A DNA stretch of 32,062 nt. Origin: Prevotellaceae bacterium (GTDB lineage Bacteria; Bacteroidota; Bacteroidia; Bacteroidales; UBA932). The stretch's first letter is position 1. Every line of letters begins with the position of its first letter. The stretch is from assembly GCA_031265155.1 (NCBI GenBank), contig JAISDB010000209.1, positions 1 to 32,062 on the forward strand, in the 5' to 3' direction. This document shows positions 19,283 to 28,390 of the stretch, piece after piece. Below the pieces are notes generated by a model. It was not told where the DNA came from. It saw nothing but the letters and a program-made list of their open reading frames with translations, and searched no databases. Both the position numbers and the translations under genes were made by a program.

Positions 19283-21682
19283 TTATATTTCCATTTCCAG
19301 GTGTATTGTTGCATCTTTTGAAACAGCTGTTCCCGGCGCAATCGACTGGCGCTTTATTTTTCCCTTGCCGGAAAATGTTACTTTCAATCCTGATTTTTCA
19401 AGCAGGTAAATGGCATTTCTCAATCCCATGTTTATTACCGATGGAACTTTGCTTTCATCAATCTGTATTTTTGTTGCGGTCAGTTTCGAGCTGTTTCTTG
19501 AAACGTTGACCCAGTCGCCGCTTTTTGCATCGCTGTCAACGGGAATATCCAATTTTGACATGATGGTTTTTGCCTGTTGAAACAGAGTATTTTTCATATT
19601 CGGCAAATATAACGAATCTCTGTTGCGTTCAACAGGCTCATGCCAGTTTATATCCGAAGAATAAAGCTTTTGCGCAATCTCAATAAATATTGGAGCAGCG
19701 TAGGTCGATCCGTAAAAATTACCTTTAATCGGCGGACTGTACAATACAACTATTATTGAATATCTTGGCCTGTCTGCAGGAATATAGCCTACAAAACTTG
19801 CCTGATAAGCAGCTGCTCCCGAAGCATCTTTATAGTATGAAACTCTTATCGAATCTGTAATCTGTTGCCTGATGCCGTTTATAACCGTATCTCTGACACG
19901 CTTCTTAAATTTGTCTGTGATGCGTTGCGCTGTTCCTGTTTTTCCTGCAAATTCAAATCCCAGTAAATCCTTGAATTTTTTTACCGTTCCCGAATCAACA
20001 ACGCCCTGAAGCGCTTCACGAGTTTTCGATAAGGTTTCTTCAGAACATATTCGTTCGTTTATGACTTTGTCGGGATATGACTTTATTTCCTGACCGTTGC
20101 GAATTATTTTTTTTACGAACTTGGGCTTCACCATTTTTCCGTTGTTGGCAACCGCATTGTAAAATGTAAGAGTATGTACCGGCGCAAACTTGACATAATA
20201 TCCGTATGACGAAGGCGCTAATAAATTCTGATTGACCTGCTTTTCGGTTTCCATTTCGGCATAGGAATGAGCTTCTCCATCAATTTGCAGATTCAATGAT
20301 TTTTGAAACAGCCCGATTGAATGCAGCTTGTCGAAAAAGCTTTGCGGATTGGCGCCGTAATATTTTGTTACGAGCTTTGCAATTCCTATGTTTGATGAAT
20401 TGGCAAAGATTTTTTTTACCGAAAGCTTTCCAAAAATATGATCATCTCTGACTTTATATCCCCTGTACAGCCATGTCATTGTTTTTCCGTTTTTTTCAGC
20501 ATCCGCTTCAACATTAATCACGTCATCCAGCTTTACAAATCCGTCATCAAGCAGAGCTATCAATGAAGCAAGTTTGAACGTTGATCCCGGATCGCTTCTT
20601 TCCCTTAATGCATAATTGTATGTTTCGTCGTAAGTTCCGTTGGGCTGTCGTTTCATGTTTGCTATTGCGCGAATTTCGCCTGTTGCGGTTTCCATCACGA
20701 TTGCCGTTCCGCCTTCTATGGATATGCCGTTTTCATTGCCTTTGTAAATTTGCTGCATCAGCGCTTTTTCGGTTGCTTCCTGTATATTCAAATCCAAAGT
20801 TGTAACAACATCACAACCGATTTCGGGCGCAGTATTTTTTTTGCTGTTTAGCGGCTGATCTCTTTGATTGACAGCTTGCAAACCATCTTTCCCTCGGATA
20901 TATTCGTCAAACGACTTTTCAATTCCGCCTGAAACATGCTCCCCATTACTGTTGATTCTACCTATGGTAGCGATTGCAAACGGATCGTAAATGACAACGC
21001 GTCGCGTTTTTTCATTATGTATTAATCCGCTGTTTCCTTTGCCAAGTTTGAAAACAGGAAATTTTAACAGTCTTTCCAGTTCGGCATAGTTAATATTTCT
21101 GTTGCCAATGGCTTCGTTTCGATATTTTTGTGATTTATTTTTTATTATATCCTGTATTTTATCCTTTATAAATGACTTGTAATAGCTTGCCGGCTTATCT
21201 TTAAAAAGACTTGACAGCGAATCCGCCAGTCCGTTTATTTCATTGTAAATTAATTCATTGGCTTTTATGGTGTCTTCTTTACGGTTCTCTTTAATTCTTT
21301 TTTTCAATTCGTTTTTGCGCTTTTTGATTTCCTTTTCCGATTTCAGTCCGAGTTTTTTGATTTCGGCTTCCAGTTCCCGATAGAGTTTATTGCGGTACAG
21401 TGTCATTTTTTTACTTTCGCTGTCAAAAATATTCTCTGTCATGGCGTAAAAATCAACTCTTATGTCATATACGGGAAGTGATGTGGCAAGCAGTTTCATG
21501 TCGTGCGTGTAAATATCTCCGCGACCTGCAGTTATCGGTTTTACCGTTATTTTTTCGGCATGGGTTTTCAGGTCGGTAAAAAATTGCAGATAAATAATTT
21601 TAGCAATAATCAGTAAACTTATAAACACTGTTAATAAATAAAACAGCGTTATTCGGCGGATTATGTTTTTTACTGTTGTCAT
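19283..21682 (-). CDS. ftsI: Division-type class B penicillin-binding protein with C-terminal PASTA domain
   Basis: SxxK (PGSTFKLAS), SxN (ANSSNIGIAKL), KTG (FAGKTGTAQR); terminal KVPSVINMGLRNAIYLLEKSGLKVTFSGKGKIKRQSIAPGTAVSKDATIHLEME is PASTA-like. Confidence 0.95.
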   Translation of the reverse strand: MTTVKNIIRRITLFYLLTVFISLLIIAKIIYLQFFTDLKTHAEKITVKPITAGRGDIYTHDMKLLATSLPVYDIRVDFYAMTENIFDSESKKMTLYRNKLYRELEAEIKKLGLKSEKEIKKRKNELKKRIKENRKEDTIKANELIYNEINGLADSLSSLFKDKPASYYKSFIKDKIQDIIKNKSQKYRNEAIGNRNINYAELERLLKFPVFKLGKGNSGLIHNEKTRRVVIYDPFAIATIGRINSNGEHVSGGIEKSFDEYIRGKDGLQAVNQRDQPLNSKKNTAPEIGCDVVTTLDLNIQEATEKALMQQIYKGNENGISIEGGTAIVMETATGEIRAIANMKRQPNGTYDETYNYALRERSDPGSTFKLASLIALLDDGFVKLDDVINVEADAEKNGKTMTWLYRGYKVRDDHIFGKLSVKKIFANSSNIGIAKLVTKYYGANPQSFFDKLHSIGLFQKSLNLQIDGEAHSYAEMETEKQVNQNLLAPSSYGYYVKFAPVHTLTFYNAVANNGKMVKPKFVKKIIRNGQEIKSYPDKVINERICSEETLSKTREALQGVVDSGTVKKFKDLLGFEFAGKTGTAQRITDKFKKRVRDTVINGIRQQITDSIRVSYYKDASGAAAYQASFVGYIPADRPRYSIIVVLYSPPIKGNFYGSTYAAPIFIEIAQKLYSSDINWHEPVERNRDSLYLPNMKNTLFQQAKTIMSKLDIPVDSDAKSGDWVNVSRNSSKLTATKIQIDESKVPSVINMGLRNAIYLLEKSGLKVTFSGKGKIKRQSIAPGTAVSKDATIHLEMEI

Positions 21683-21683
21683 T

Positions 21684-22046
21684 TTATTTTGTTTTTATGC
21701 GTTTAAAAGGAGTTTTTGATTCTTTTAGTGTTGAATGTCTGTCATGTAATTTTTTTATAATTTCCGATTTTTTCTTTGCATTTGACAGTTTATTTAACTG
21801 ATTTACGTATTCGACTCTCAACAACATTAGTTCTCTGTCTAATTTTTTGTTTTCTATTGCAGTGGTTTCAACTTTGTAGCAGTATCCGATATAAAATACG
21901 GCAATGAAAAAAAGAAAAAAAATATATCTTAAATGCTTTTGAATATTTTTATTTATAAATATTTTCCCCGATATAATGTCTTTCAATATGTTATTTGAAT
22001 TTGAATCTGTATTCCGATTTTCCCTTATGTTGTTTGTTTCTTCCAT
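21684..22046 (-). CDS. FtsL-like cell division protein
   Basis: 120 aa, single TM segment (YIFFLFFIAVFYIGYCY) followed by a coiled-coil-like stretch; located between rsmH and ftsI as in other Bacteroidetes dcw clusters. Confidence 0.8.
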   Translation of the reverse strand: MEETNNIRENRNTDSNSNNILKDIISGKIFINKNIQKHLRYIFFLFFIAVFYIGYCYKVETTAIENKKLDRELMLLRVEYVNQLNKLSNAKKKSEIIKKLHDRHSTLKESKTPFKRIKTK

Positions 22047-22048
22047 AT

Positions 22049-22951
22049 TTATATTTTTTCTGCTATTCTGAGTTTGGCGCTTCGTGCGCGGCTGTTTTTT
22101 TCTGTTTCCGAATCGCTTGGCGCTATTGCTTTACGTGTAATCAGCCTGAAAGGACAATAGATATTTCCGTAAAAATCTTTTTCTATTTTTCCATCCGTAT
22201 TTCCCGACCGCATAAAATTTTTTACAGTCCGGTCTTCTATCGAATGATAAGTTATAACAGCCAGTCGTCCTTTGCTTTTCAAGCTTTTGAGCGAATGAAC
22301 AAGCATTTGTTCGAGCGCACCCATCTCCTGATTTACCTCGATTCTCAACGATTGAAAAACCTTTGCCAAAAACCTGTTTTCATCCTTTTGAGGCGTAACG
22401 GGCTTTATTGCTGCTAAAAGCTCATCAACGGTTTTTACAGGTTTTTCATTGCGTTTTTCAACAATCATTTTTGCAATCCGACCTGCATTTTTTAATTCTC
22501 CGTAATTGCGGAATATGCATGTTAATTCGTTTTCGGAATATTCGTTCAAAAGATTTGCCGCCGAAACTTCGGAATTTTTATTCATTCTCATGTCAATATC
22601 TGCGTTATACCTGAACGAAAAACCGCGCGAAGCATCATCAAAATGATGCGACGAAACTCCGAGATCTGCAAGTATTCCATCTACTTTGTCAATTTTGTTG
22701 AAGCGTAAAAAATTGTGTAAAAAACGAAAATTATTCCTCACAAAAATAAACCGTTCATCAGTTATCTTATTTGCTTCGGCATCGCTGTCGCGGTCGAATG
22801 CAACAAGTTTGCCCGTAGTCAGCCGTTTCAGTATTTCACGCGAATGACCGCCTCCGCCGAATGTCGCATCAACGTATGTTCCGGCAGGATTGATGTTAAG
22901 TGCATCAACGCTTTCGTTCAATAAAACCGGTATGTGATACTTGTCATTCAT
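22049..22951 (-). CDS. rsmH: 16S rRNA (cytosine(1402)-N(4))-methyltransferase
   Basis: HIPVLLNESVDAL, YVDATFGGGGHSREIL, DGILADLGVSSHHFDDASRGFSFR, VITYHSIEDRTVKNFM. Confidence 0.97.
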   Translation of the reverse strand: MNDKYHIPVLLNESVDALNINPAGTYVDATFGGGGHSREILKRLTTGKLVAFDRDSDAEANKITDERFIFVRNNFRFLHNFLRFNKIDKVDGILADLGVSSHHFDDASRGFSFRYNADIDMRMNKNSEVSAANLLNEYSENELTCIFRNYGELKNAGRIAKMIVEKRNEKPVKTVDELLAAIKPVTPQKDENRFLAKVFQSLRIEVNQEMGALEQMLVHSLKSLKSKGRLAVITYHSIEDRTVKNFMRSGNTDGKIEKDFYGNIYCPFRLITRKAIAPSDSETEKNSRARSAKLRIAEKI

Positions 22952-22973
22952 TATATTTAAATTATATGCAAAT

Positions 22974-23420
22974 CTATCCTAAATATTTTTGAGCAGCTTC
23001 CGAAAATGTATCTTCGTTCATTGTCAAAGCATCTAATTTGGGAGCGCTCCAAATTTCAATATGGTCATCAAGACCTATAAATGCAACTTCAGCCGTTGCT
23101 TCAATCATGTTGAGCAATCGCCGGGGAACAGTAATTCTGCCGCTGATTTCATCCGGAGTAGCTTCGGCTCGGTTATTCATAAATGTACGCCAAAACTCGG
23201 ACTGTTCCCTGTTCAGCAGATTGAGTTTGCTTTTCATTTGACCTACTAATGCCGCCCAGGCTTCAACAGTGTACATCGACAAACATTTTTGATAAAAATC
23301 TTTCTGTATCACCAAACGTTTCTCCGAATGTAAAAACAGCTCGCTTTTGAATGCAGCGGGAAACACGATGCGTCCTTTTGCATCGATCTTGCTTGTGTAT
23401 GTGCCTATAAACAGAGCCAT
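22974..23420 (-). CDS. mraZ: Transcriptional regulator MraZ
   Basis: 148 aa; GTYTSKIDAKGRIVFPAAFKSEL and ISGRITVPRRLLNMIEATAEVAFIGLDDHIEIWSAPKLD (two AbrB-like MraZ repeats). Confidence 0.96.
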   Translation of the reverse strand: MALFIGTYTSKIDAKGRIVFPAAFKSELFLHSEKRLVIQKDFYQKCLSMYTVEAWAALVGQMKSKLNLLNREQSEFWRTFMNNRAEATPDEISGRITVPRRLLNMIEATAEVAFIGLDDHIEIWSAPKLDALTMNEDTFSEAAQKYLG

Positions 23421-23468
23421 TTTTTAATCTTTTGTTCGGTTAATAATTTATTTTAATCTTTCACGCTG

Positions 23469-23476
23469 CAAATATA
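23469..23476 (-). promoter_or_regulatory. Predicted -7 box of the mraZ/dcw promoter
   Basis: Minus strand TATATTTG, exact match to TAnnTTTG, about 50 bp upstream of mraZ. Confidence 0.5.
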
Positions 23477-23485
23477 TGTATTTTT

Positions 23486-23515
23486 CTGCCACATCGTGTA
23501 ACTTTTTGCCACTAT
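23486..23515 (-). promoter_or_regulatory. Putative MraZ operator: three 10-bp-phased repeats
   Basis: Minus strand ATAGTGGCAA / AAAGTTACAC / GATGTGGCAG in tandem, immediately upstream of the predicted -7 box. Confidence 0.6.
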
Positions 23516-23704
23516 TTTTATCAAAACACAGTAATCTTTTGCTAATACATTGATTATAAGTAAAATATATTATCAACAATAAATGTTAATAAATTGTTGA
23601 TAACTATTTAAAATTTGTTAATTACGATGTTAAATCCTGTTGCTAAGATTTAAAGGCTCTATAACGAATCGTGTGAGTGGATAAGATTAATTCGGTATTT
23701 GAAC

Positions 23705-23772
23705 CGTCATCCCGACGAAAGTCAAAATCACCTATACAACATGAGATTCCGCGTCAAGCGCGGAATGACAGA
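23705..23772. repeat. Short intergenic repeat of the 'CGTCATCCCGACGAAAG ... GAGATTCCGCGTCAAGCGCGGAATGACA' type
   Basis: Palindromic core TTCCGCGtcaaGCGCGGAA and the characteristic pseudo-translation CHSALDAESH; recognised by pattern as a dispersed repeat found in many bacterial genomes. Confidence 0.6.
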
Positions 23773-23936
23773 CTTTTGAGACCGTCTTTGCTGAGACTGC
23801 AATCTTTAAATTAAAGATGGTAAATATGAAAATGATAAATAAAAAATGTCCAGTAGTTGACAAAATGTCAATAGAAAGATTACGGCGTACATGCCGCGCG
23901 AGGCGATTGTCGGTTTTTTGCCATGTTTCAATAATT

Positions 23937-24902
23937 TCACATTGATATTTCGAGTAAACGCGCACGCTGATCCGGGATTAGCCTGACCTCATCAATTTCG
24001 GAAGGAATGAGAATTGTTTCGCATTTTATCAGCGTTTCGCTTTTGCCGTTACATTCCAGAACAGCGCTACCGTCAACGCACATGTAAACCGTAAACGAAT
24101 CAGCATCAGCGTAATTGCGGATTACCGTATCGTCGAAATCAACCGTTTTAACCGAAAAATGCCTATTTCGGCAAATATCCGAACTGCTGTTCCGTATGGC
24201 TTCGTATTCTGTTTTGTACGCCCTATGCGAACTGTAATCTATGATATCCAAAGCCAGATCTACATGCATCTGTCGCGCCGTTTTTGCATCGTATTCGCGT
24301 CCCCAGTCATAAATGCGATACGTAATATCGGATGCGGTTTGAACTTCGGCAAGCAGTATGCCTTTCCCTATCGAATGAATTCGTCCAGACGGAATTTCAA
24401 ATACATTTCCGCATTTTACTTTTTCAAAGTTCAGAAAATCGGGCAAGTTCCTGTTGTGTAAGGATTCCTGTAATATTTTCCTGTTTATGTCCTGATTGAA
24501 TCCCACGCATATTTCGGCATCGCTTTCGGCTTCGATTACATACCACATTTCTTCTTTACCGTAGGCATTATGACGCTTCAATGCAACTTCATCACCGGGA
24601 TGCACCTGTACCGACAAAGGTTGTGCGGCATCAATAAATTTCAGCAGCAGGGGAAATTCCATTCCATATTTTTCATAAACCGATTCTCCAACCAAATCGC
24701 CCATGTATATTTCTATAAGCTCCTGTAAGCTGTTTCCTGCCAGAAATCCGTTTGCAACAACCGAAATATTGCCGCTTATCGGCGACAGTTCCCACGATTC
24801 GCTTATTTGTCTGCCGTTTTTGATTTTTTTCAGTCCGGCAAGTTTTGTACCGCCCCAAACGTAAGTTTTATATATTGGAATAAATTTTAAAGGATAAAGC
24901 AT
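23937..24902 (-). CDS. manA: Mannose-6-phosphate isomerase, class I type
   Basis: LKFIPIYKTYVWGGTKL, ISESWELSPISGNIS, LLLKFIDAAQPLSVQVHPGDEVA, GKEEMWYVIEAE, SGRIHSIGKGILLAEVQTASDITYRIYDWGR. ORF opens at 24944; 24902 (MLYPLKFIPIY) is the more likely start. Confidence 0.93.
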   Translation of the reverse strand: MLYPLKFIPIYKTYVWGGTKLAGLKKIKNGRQISESWELSPISGNISVVANGFLAGNSLQELIEIYMGDLVGESVYEKYGMEFPLLLKFIDAAQPLSVQVHPGDEVALKRHNAYGKEEMWYVIEAESDAEICVGFNQDINRKILQESLHNRNLPDFLNFEKVKCGNVFEIPSGRIHSIGKGILLAEVQTASDITYRIYDWGREYDAKTARQMHVDLALDIIDYSSHRAYKTEYEAIRNSSSDICRNRHFSVKTVDFDDTVIRNYADADSFTVYMCVDGSAVLECNGKSETLIKCETILIPSEIDEVRLIPDQRARLLEISM

Positions 24903-24915
24903 AATTTTATATAAT

Positions 24916-25857
24916 TTAAAACGACAATGAAATCCCGACGCCAATCATTTGCTTGAATTGCAGGCGGGGACCGAGTACTTCGCCCGTATTCGAATCTTTT
25001 ATTTTGATATCATCATCATATAAAAGTTTCCCGTAAATCCGGGATGAAAACCATTTGGTTATTTTTACATTCCAGTCAAATTCCCAGCTTATGTCGATGT
25101 TGCCGAAATTATTCTGCCAGCTCGAAAAAAGTTCGAGCGAGCTGTTTATCGTACTTTTCGACTTTAGCGTTTTTGAATACGTAGCCTTGATCGATGAACC
25201 TATTTCAGATAAGGATCGGTGTCCCGGATCAACGCCGAAATCGCCTCTGTTCGACAGCATGGTATCTAGAACGAAAGTGTATTTTGCCGAAAAAGGCGAC
25301 AACATAAACGACAGTTCTGCAGCAGGCTTATAGTCCATACCAAGTGAAGCAATAAAATATCCCGGAGCCATAAACCGCGAAGTATACTTATTTTTATCGG
25401 GCGGCGGATATGTTTTGTACCCTTTGTCAAACTGTGTTTTTAATTGTAATGCCAACGAATAGTACCATTTTTGTGATGAGCGTAATCCGAATTTTGTAAA
25501 AAAATCAATCTTATCGTTGTTTTTTAAAAAATTATCTTCCTGATATGTCAATCCGTAAGCCATGTCCAATGTTGTTTCCCAGGTAAATTTCGTTTCACTG
25601 TACATCGATTTAAGCCCAATCATGGCAACTCCCGCAATAGAATTTGCGCCTCCTGCAGACCAGTTGCTGAAAGATGTTTGCGTAAGAGTAAGCGAAGGCG
25701 AACCGCTGATTTTCCAGTCAGGCTTTACTTTAACAGTATCCCTTTTTGTATCAGCAGCTTCACTTGCAACATTTTCTCCATCCGATTGCGCCATAAGATC
25801 ATAATAACACGTAAACATAAAAACAATTAGTAAATACAATAAATTTTTCATCAACAC
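24916..25857 (-). CDS. DUF3078-family outer-membrane-associated protein
   Basis: Signal peptide and SPSLTLTQTSFSNWSAGGANSIAGVAMIGLKSMY motif characteristic of DUF3078 proteins; beta-rich C-terminus ending in aromatic (GVGISLSF). Confidence 0.85.
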   Translation of the reverse strand: MLMKNLLYLLIVFMFTCYYDLMAQSDGENVASEAADTKRDTVKVKPDWKISGSPSLTLTQTSFSNWSAGGANSIAGVAMIGLKSMYSETKFTWETTLDMAYGLTYQEDNFLKNNDKIDFFTKFGLRSSQKWYYSLALQLKTQFDKGYKTYPPPDKNKYTSRFMAPGYFIASLGMDYKPAAELSFMLSPFSAKYTFVLDTMLSNRGDFGVDPGHRSLSEIGSSIKATYSKTLKSKSTINSSLELFSSWQNNFGNIDISWEFDWNVKITKWFSSRIYGKLLYDDDIKIKDSNTGEVLGPRLQFKQMIGVGISLSF

Positions 25858-26121
25858 AAATTCAATTAATAATCAGTATGTGCAAAATTAGCATATTTAC
25901 TGCACAAAAACAGTATTAATTTCAAAAAATATCTTAAATAAAGATAATGCCAATCGTAAAATTCGTTAGTAAAGCTATATGTTTTGGCTTGCATAATATA
26001 TAGAACAGGCATTTTATGGAAATAATTTATATCCTTGCAAGATGCCGCGCAAAGATACATGAAAATTAAACACCGCTTCAATCTGCTTGCCGCCTTGTGT
26101 AATCCTGATTCAGATTACTGA

Positions 26122-27213
26122 TCATTTTCCGAAGATGTCCTGTATGTCCGAAAACTTCAATTTTTTCCCCGATTTAAAGAATTTCAATAAAATTGATTTT
26201 CCATACATGTTCGGAACTTCTGAAATTTTAGAAAATTCCAAAATTTCCCTGCGTTTCTTTCTCAATATTCCTATTGACTTATAAAAGTGGAAATGAGCTT
26301 TAATTACTGCTGCAAAACCGGTAAGCTTCAAGGAAACCAAAAATACTGCCGCCGAAAAAAAATCCAATGCCAACCGTGCAAACACTGTCCGCTTAAACTT
26401 TTTTTCCGGCAAATTTTTTACAAGCATAAACAAATTGTTGCGAAAATTCAAGTATATTTTTTTCGGATTATCGGTTTCAAGCGTTCCTCCGCCAAGATGA
26501 AAAACCGCTGACTGCGGAATACACGCGAGCGAATATCCCGCGTGCTGTATTCTCCAGCATAAATCGATTTCTTCCATGTGAGCAAAAAAGTCTTCGTCGA
26601 ATCCTTTTAACCTGTTATAAATTTCGGAACGGACAATCATGCACGCGCCTGCTGCCCAAAATACATTTACCGGCATATCATACTGTTTTTCATCGATTTC
26701 GATACTGTTCAAAATTCGTCCCCTACAAAACGGATAGCCATATCTGTCAATATATCCACCGGCGGCGCCGGCATATTCAAAGTGCGTTTTTTGCCTGTAC
26801 GATAATATTTTAGGCATACATGCGGCAACATTATCATTTTCATCAAGATGCGAAATCAAGGGCGCGAGCCAGTTTTCGGTAACTTCTACATCCGAATTGA
26901 GCAATACAAAATATTTTGCGCTTATTTTTTCCAAGGCGCGATTGTATCCGCCTGCAAAACCGTAATTCCTGTCGAGAATGATCTGTTCCGTACCGGGAAA
27001 GTTTTGCAATAGAAACTCCAAAGAATCATCGGTTGAACCATTATCTGCAATTACGATCTTTGTTTGTTCGCAAACTGTATTTTTTATTACCGATGGCAAA
27101 AATTCTTCCAATATTTTTCGTCCGTTCCAATTCAAAATCACAACGGCAACTTTGGTTTCATAATCAGCGGAATATATTTTATTATTTACATTTCCCGTAT
27201 TCATTTCAGTCAT
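26122..27213 (-). CDS. Family 2 glycosyltransferase
   Basis: VAVVILNWNGRKILEEFLPSV, VIADNGSTDDSLEFL, NYGFAGGYNRAL, FVLLNSDVEVTENWLAPLI, WAAGACMIVRSEIYNRLKGFDEDFFAHMEEIDLCWRI. Confidence 0.93.
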   Translation of the reverse strand: MTEMNTGNVNNKIYSADYETKVAVVILNWNGRKILEEFLPSVIKNTVCEQTKIVIADNGSTDDSLEFLLQNFPGTEQIILDRNYGFAGGYNRALEKISAKYFVLLNSDVEVTENWLAPLISHLDENDNVAACMPKILSYRQKTHFEYAGAAGGYIDRYGYPFCRGRILNSIEIDEKQYDMPVNVFWAAGACMIVRSEIYNRLKGFDEDFFAHMEEIDLCWRIQHAGYSLACIPQSAVFHLGGGTLETDNPKKIYLNFRNNLFMLVKNLPEKKFKRTVFARLALDFFSAAVFLVSLKLTGFAAVIKAHFHFYKSIGILRKKRREILEFSKISEVPNMYGKSILLKFFKSGKKLKFSDIQDIFGK

Positions 27214-28298
27214 TGCATGTAAGCGATTGCCTGTTTCTTTACTGTTTTTATTTCAAAAATATTCGGCCAGCGCTTGCCTGTAACAAAAATACGCCTGTTT
27301 TTCACATCGCAGGCAATTCCGTTAAGGCAATTTTCATCATCTGCATCTTTATATATTCCGCTTAAATCAATTTCGCCGACAACCGCTCCCGTTTCCGGAT
27401 TTATCATCACTATTGTATTTGTTTGCCAGACGTTAGCCCAAATCAATCCATATATAAATTCAAGCTCGTTGAGCTGACTGACATTTCCTTTGTCATTGCA
27501 GACTTCAATTCTCCTGACTTCGACAAAATTTTCAGGATTTACAAAACTTATAATCGACGAGCCGTTGCTTACAGCCAGTAAATCGCCGACTGTCGTAATT
27601 CCCCAGCCTTCATTCGGATACGGCAGTACGGCAAGCCTGTCGAAAGTGTTTTTATCATATATGAAACATTGATGTTCACGCCACGAAAGCTGATAAATTT
27701 TCTCGTTTACAAGCGTAACGCCTTCACCGAAAAAGTTTTCGCCAAGATTCACCGATTTAACAACATTGCCCGATGCGGGTTCAATCTGCAATAATGCCGA
27801 ACTTCCGTAATGTCCGGTGCCTTCATACAAAAATCCTTCATCAAAAAATAAGCCTTGAGTAAAAAATTTCGTATTGTGAGGATACTGTTTAACAATCGAA
27901 TAAGTGTAATACTGCGGTGCAGGCGGAAAATATTTCAGAACAAAAGCCGTATTTGCAACTTCAACTCCACCGGCTCTCATACTCAGGCGCAGCGACTGTC
28001 TTCCCGTGCGTTTTTCGGTCATCGTCCATTTGCAGCTTGCGCCCGAAAAGCGGGCAACCTCGCTGTTGTTAACAAACAGAACCGTTGTATCAATGCTGAA
28101 ACTGTCGTTTTTTATTTCGTATGCAATGTTAATTATTTCGTTCTGTTTTACTTGCTGTCCGTTTTGCGGAGACACAAGAATTACGCTGTTTTCTTTAGTA
28201 TTTTTCGGCGTTTCCGTTTTGCCGTTATCTGCCCTTCGGGCGCTTTTGCAGGCAAAAATATTAATAAATAATGCAAATAATAATAAATATCTCAACAT
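27210..28298 (-). CDS. Glutamine cyclotransferase (plant-type, Glu_cyclase_2-like) lipoprotein
   Basis: Lipobox (INIFACKSA); KQYPHNTKFFTQGLFFDEGFLYEGTGHYGSSALLQIE, LNELEFIYGLIWANVWQTNTIVMINPETG, LNGIACDVKNRRIFVTGKRWPNIFEI. ORF opens at 28346; 28298 (MLRYLLLFALF) is the likely start. Confidence 0.9.
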   Translation of the reverse strand: MLRYLLLFALFINIFACKSARRADNGKTETPKNTKENSVILVSPQNGQQVKQNEIINIAYEIKNDSFSIDTTVLFVNNSEVARFSGASCKWTMTEKRTGRQSLRLSMRAGGVEVANTAFVLKYFPPAPQYYTYSIVKQYPHNTKFFTQGLFFDEGFLYEGTGHYGSSALLQIEPASGNVVKSVNLGENFFGEGVTLVNEKIYQLSWREHQCFIYDKNTFDRLAVLPYPNEGWGITTVGDLLAVSNGSSIISFVNPENFVEVRRIEVCNDKGNVSQLNELEFIYGLIWANVWQTNTIVMINPETGAVVGEIDLSGIYKDADDENCLNGIACDVKNRRIFVTGKRWPNIFEIKTVKKQAIAYMQ

Positions 28299-28390
28299 AT
28301 TTTTGTAGTTTTGTGGCAAATTTACGTGAAATATTTTAAATTGCAACAGCCAATATAAAAAAGCTGTTTTTATTTATAAAATTTAAGAAT

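Noticed and set aside
23732-23965. 77-aa minus ORF downstream of mraZ promoter region
   Set aside because: Ends in KVCHSALDAESHVV, the translation of the short dispersed repeat; overlaps the manA 3' end.
25866-26081. 71-aa minus ORF between DUF3078 and GT2 genes
   Set aside because: AT-rich intergenic leader, no recognisable domain; more likely 5' UTR of the DUF3078 gene.
26096-26121. GTAATC-N8-GATTAC inverted repeat downstream of the GT2 gene as a terminator
   Set aside because: Short stem, no T tract on the minus strand; not supported.
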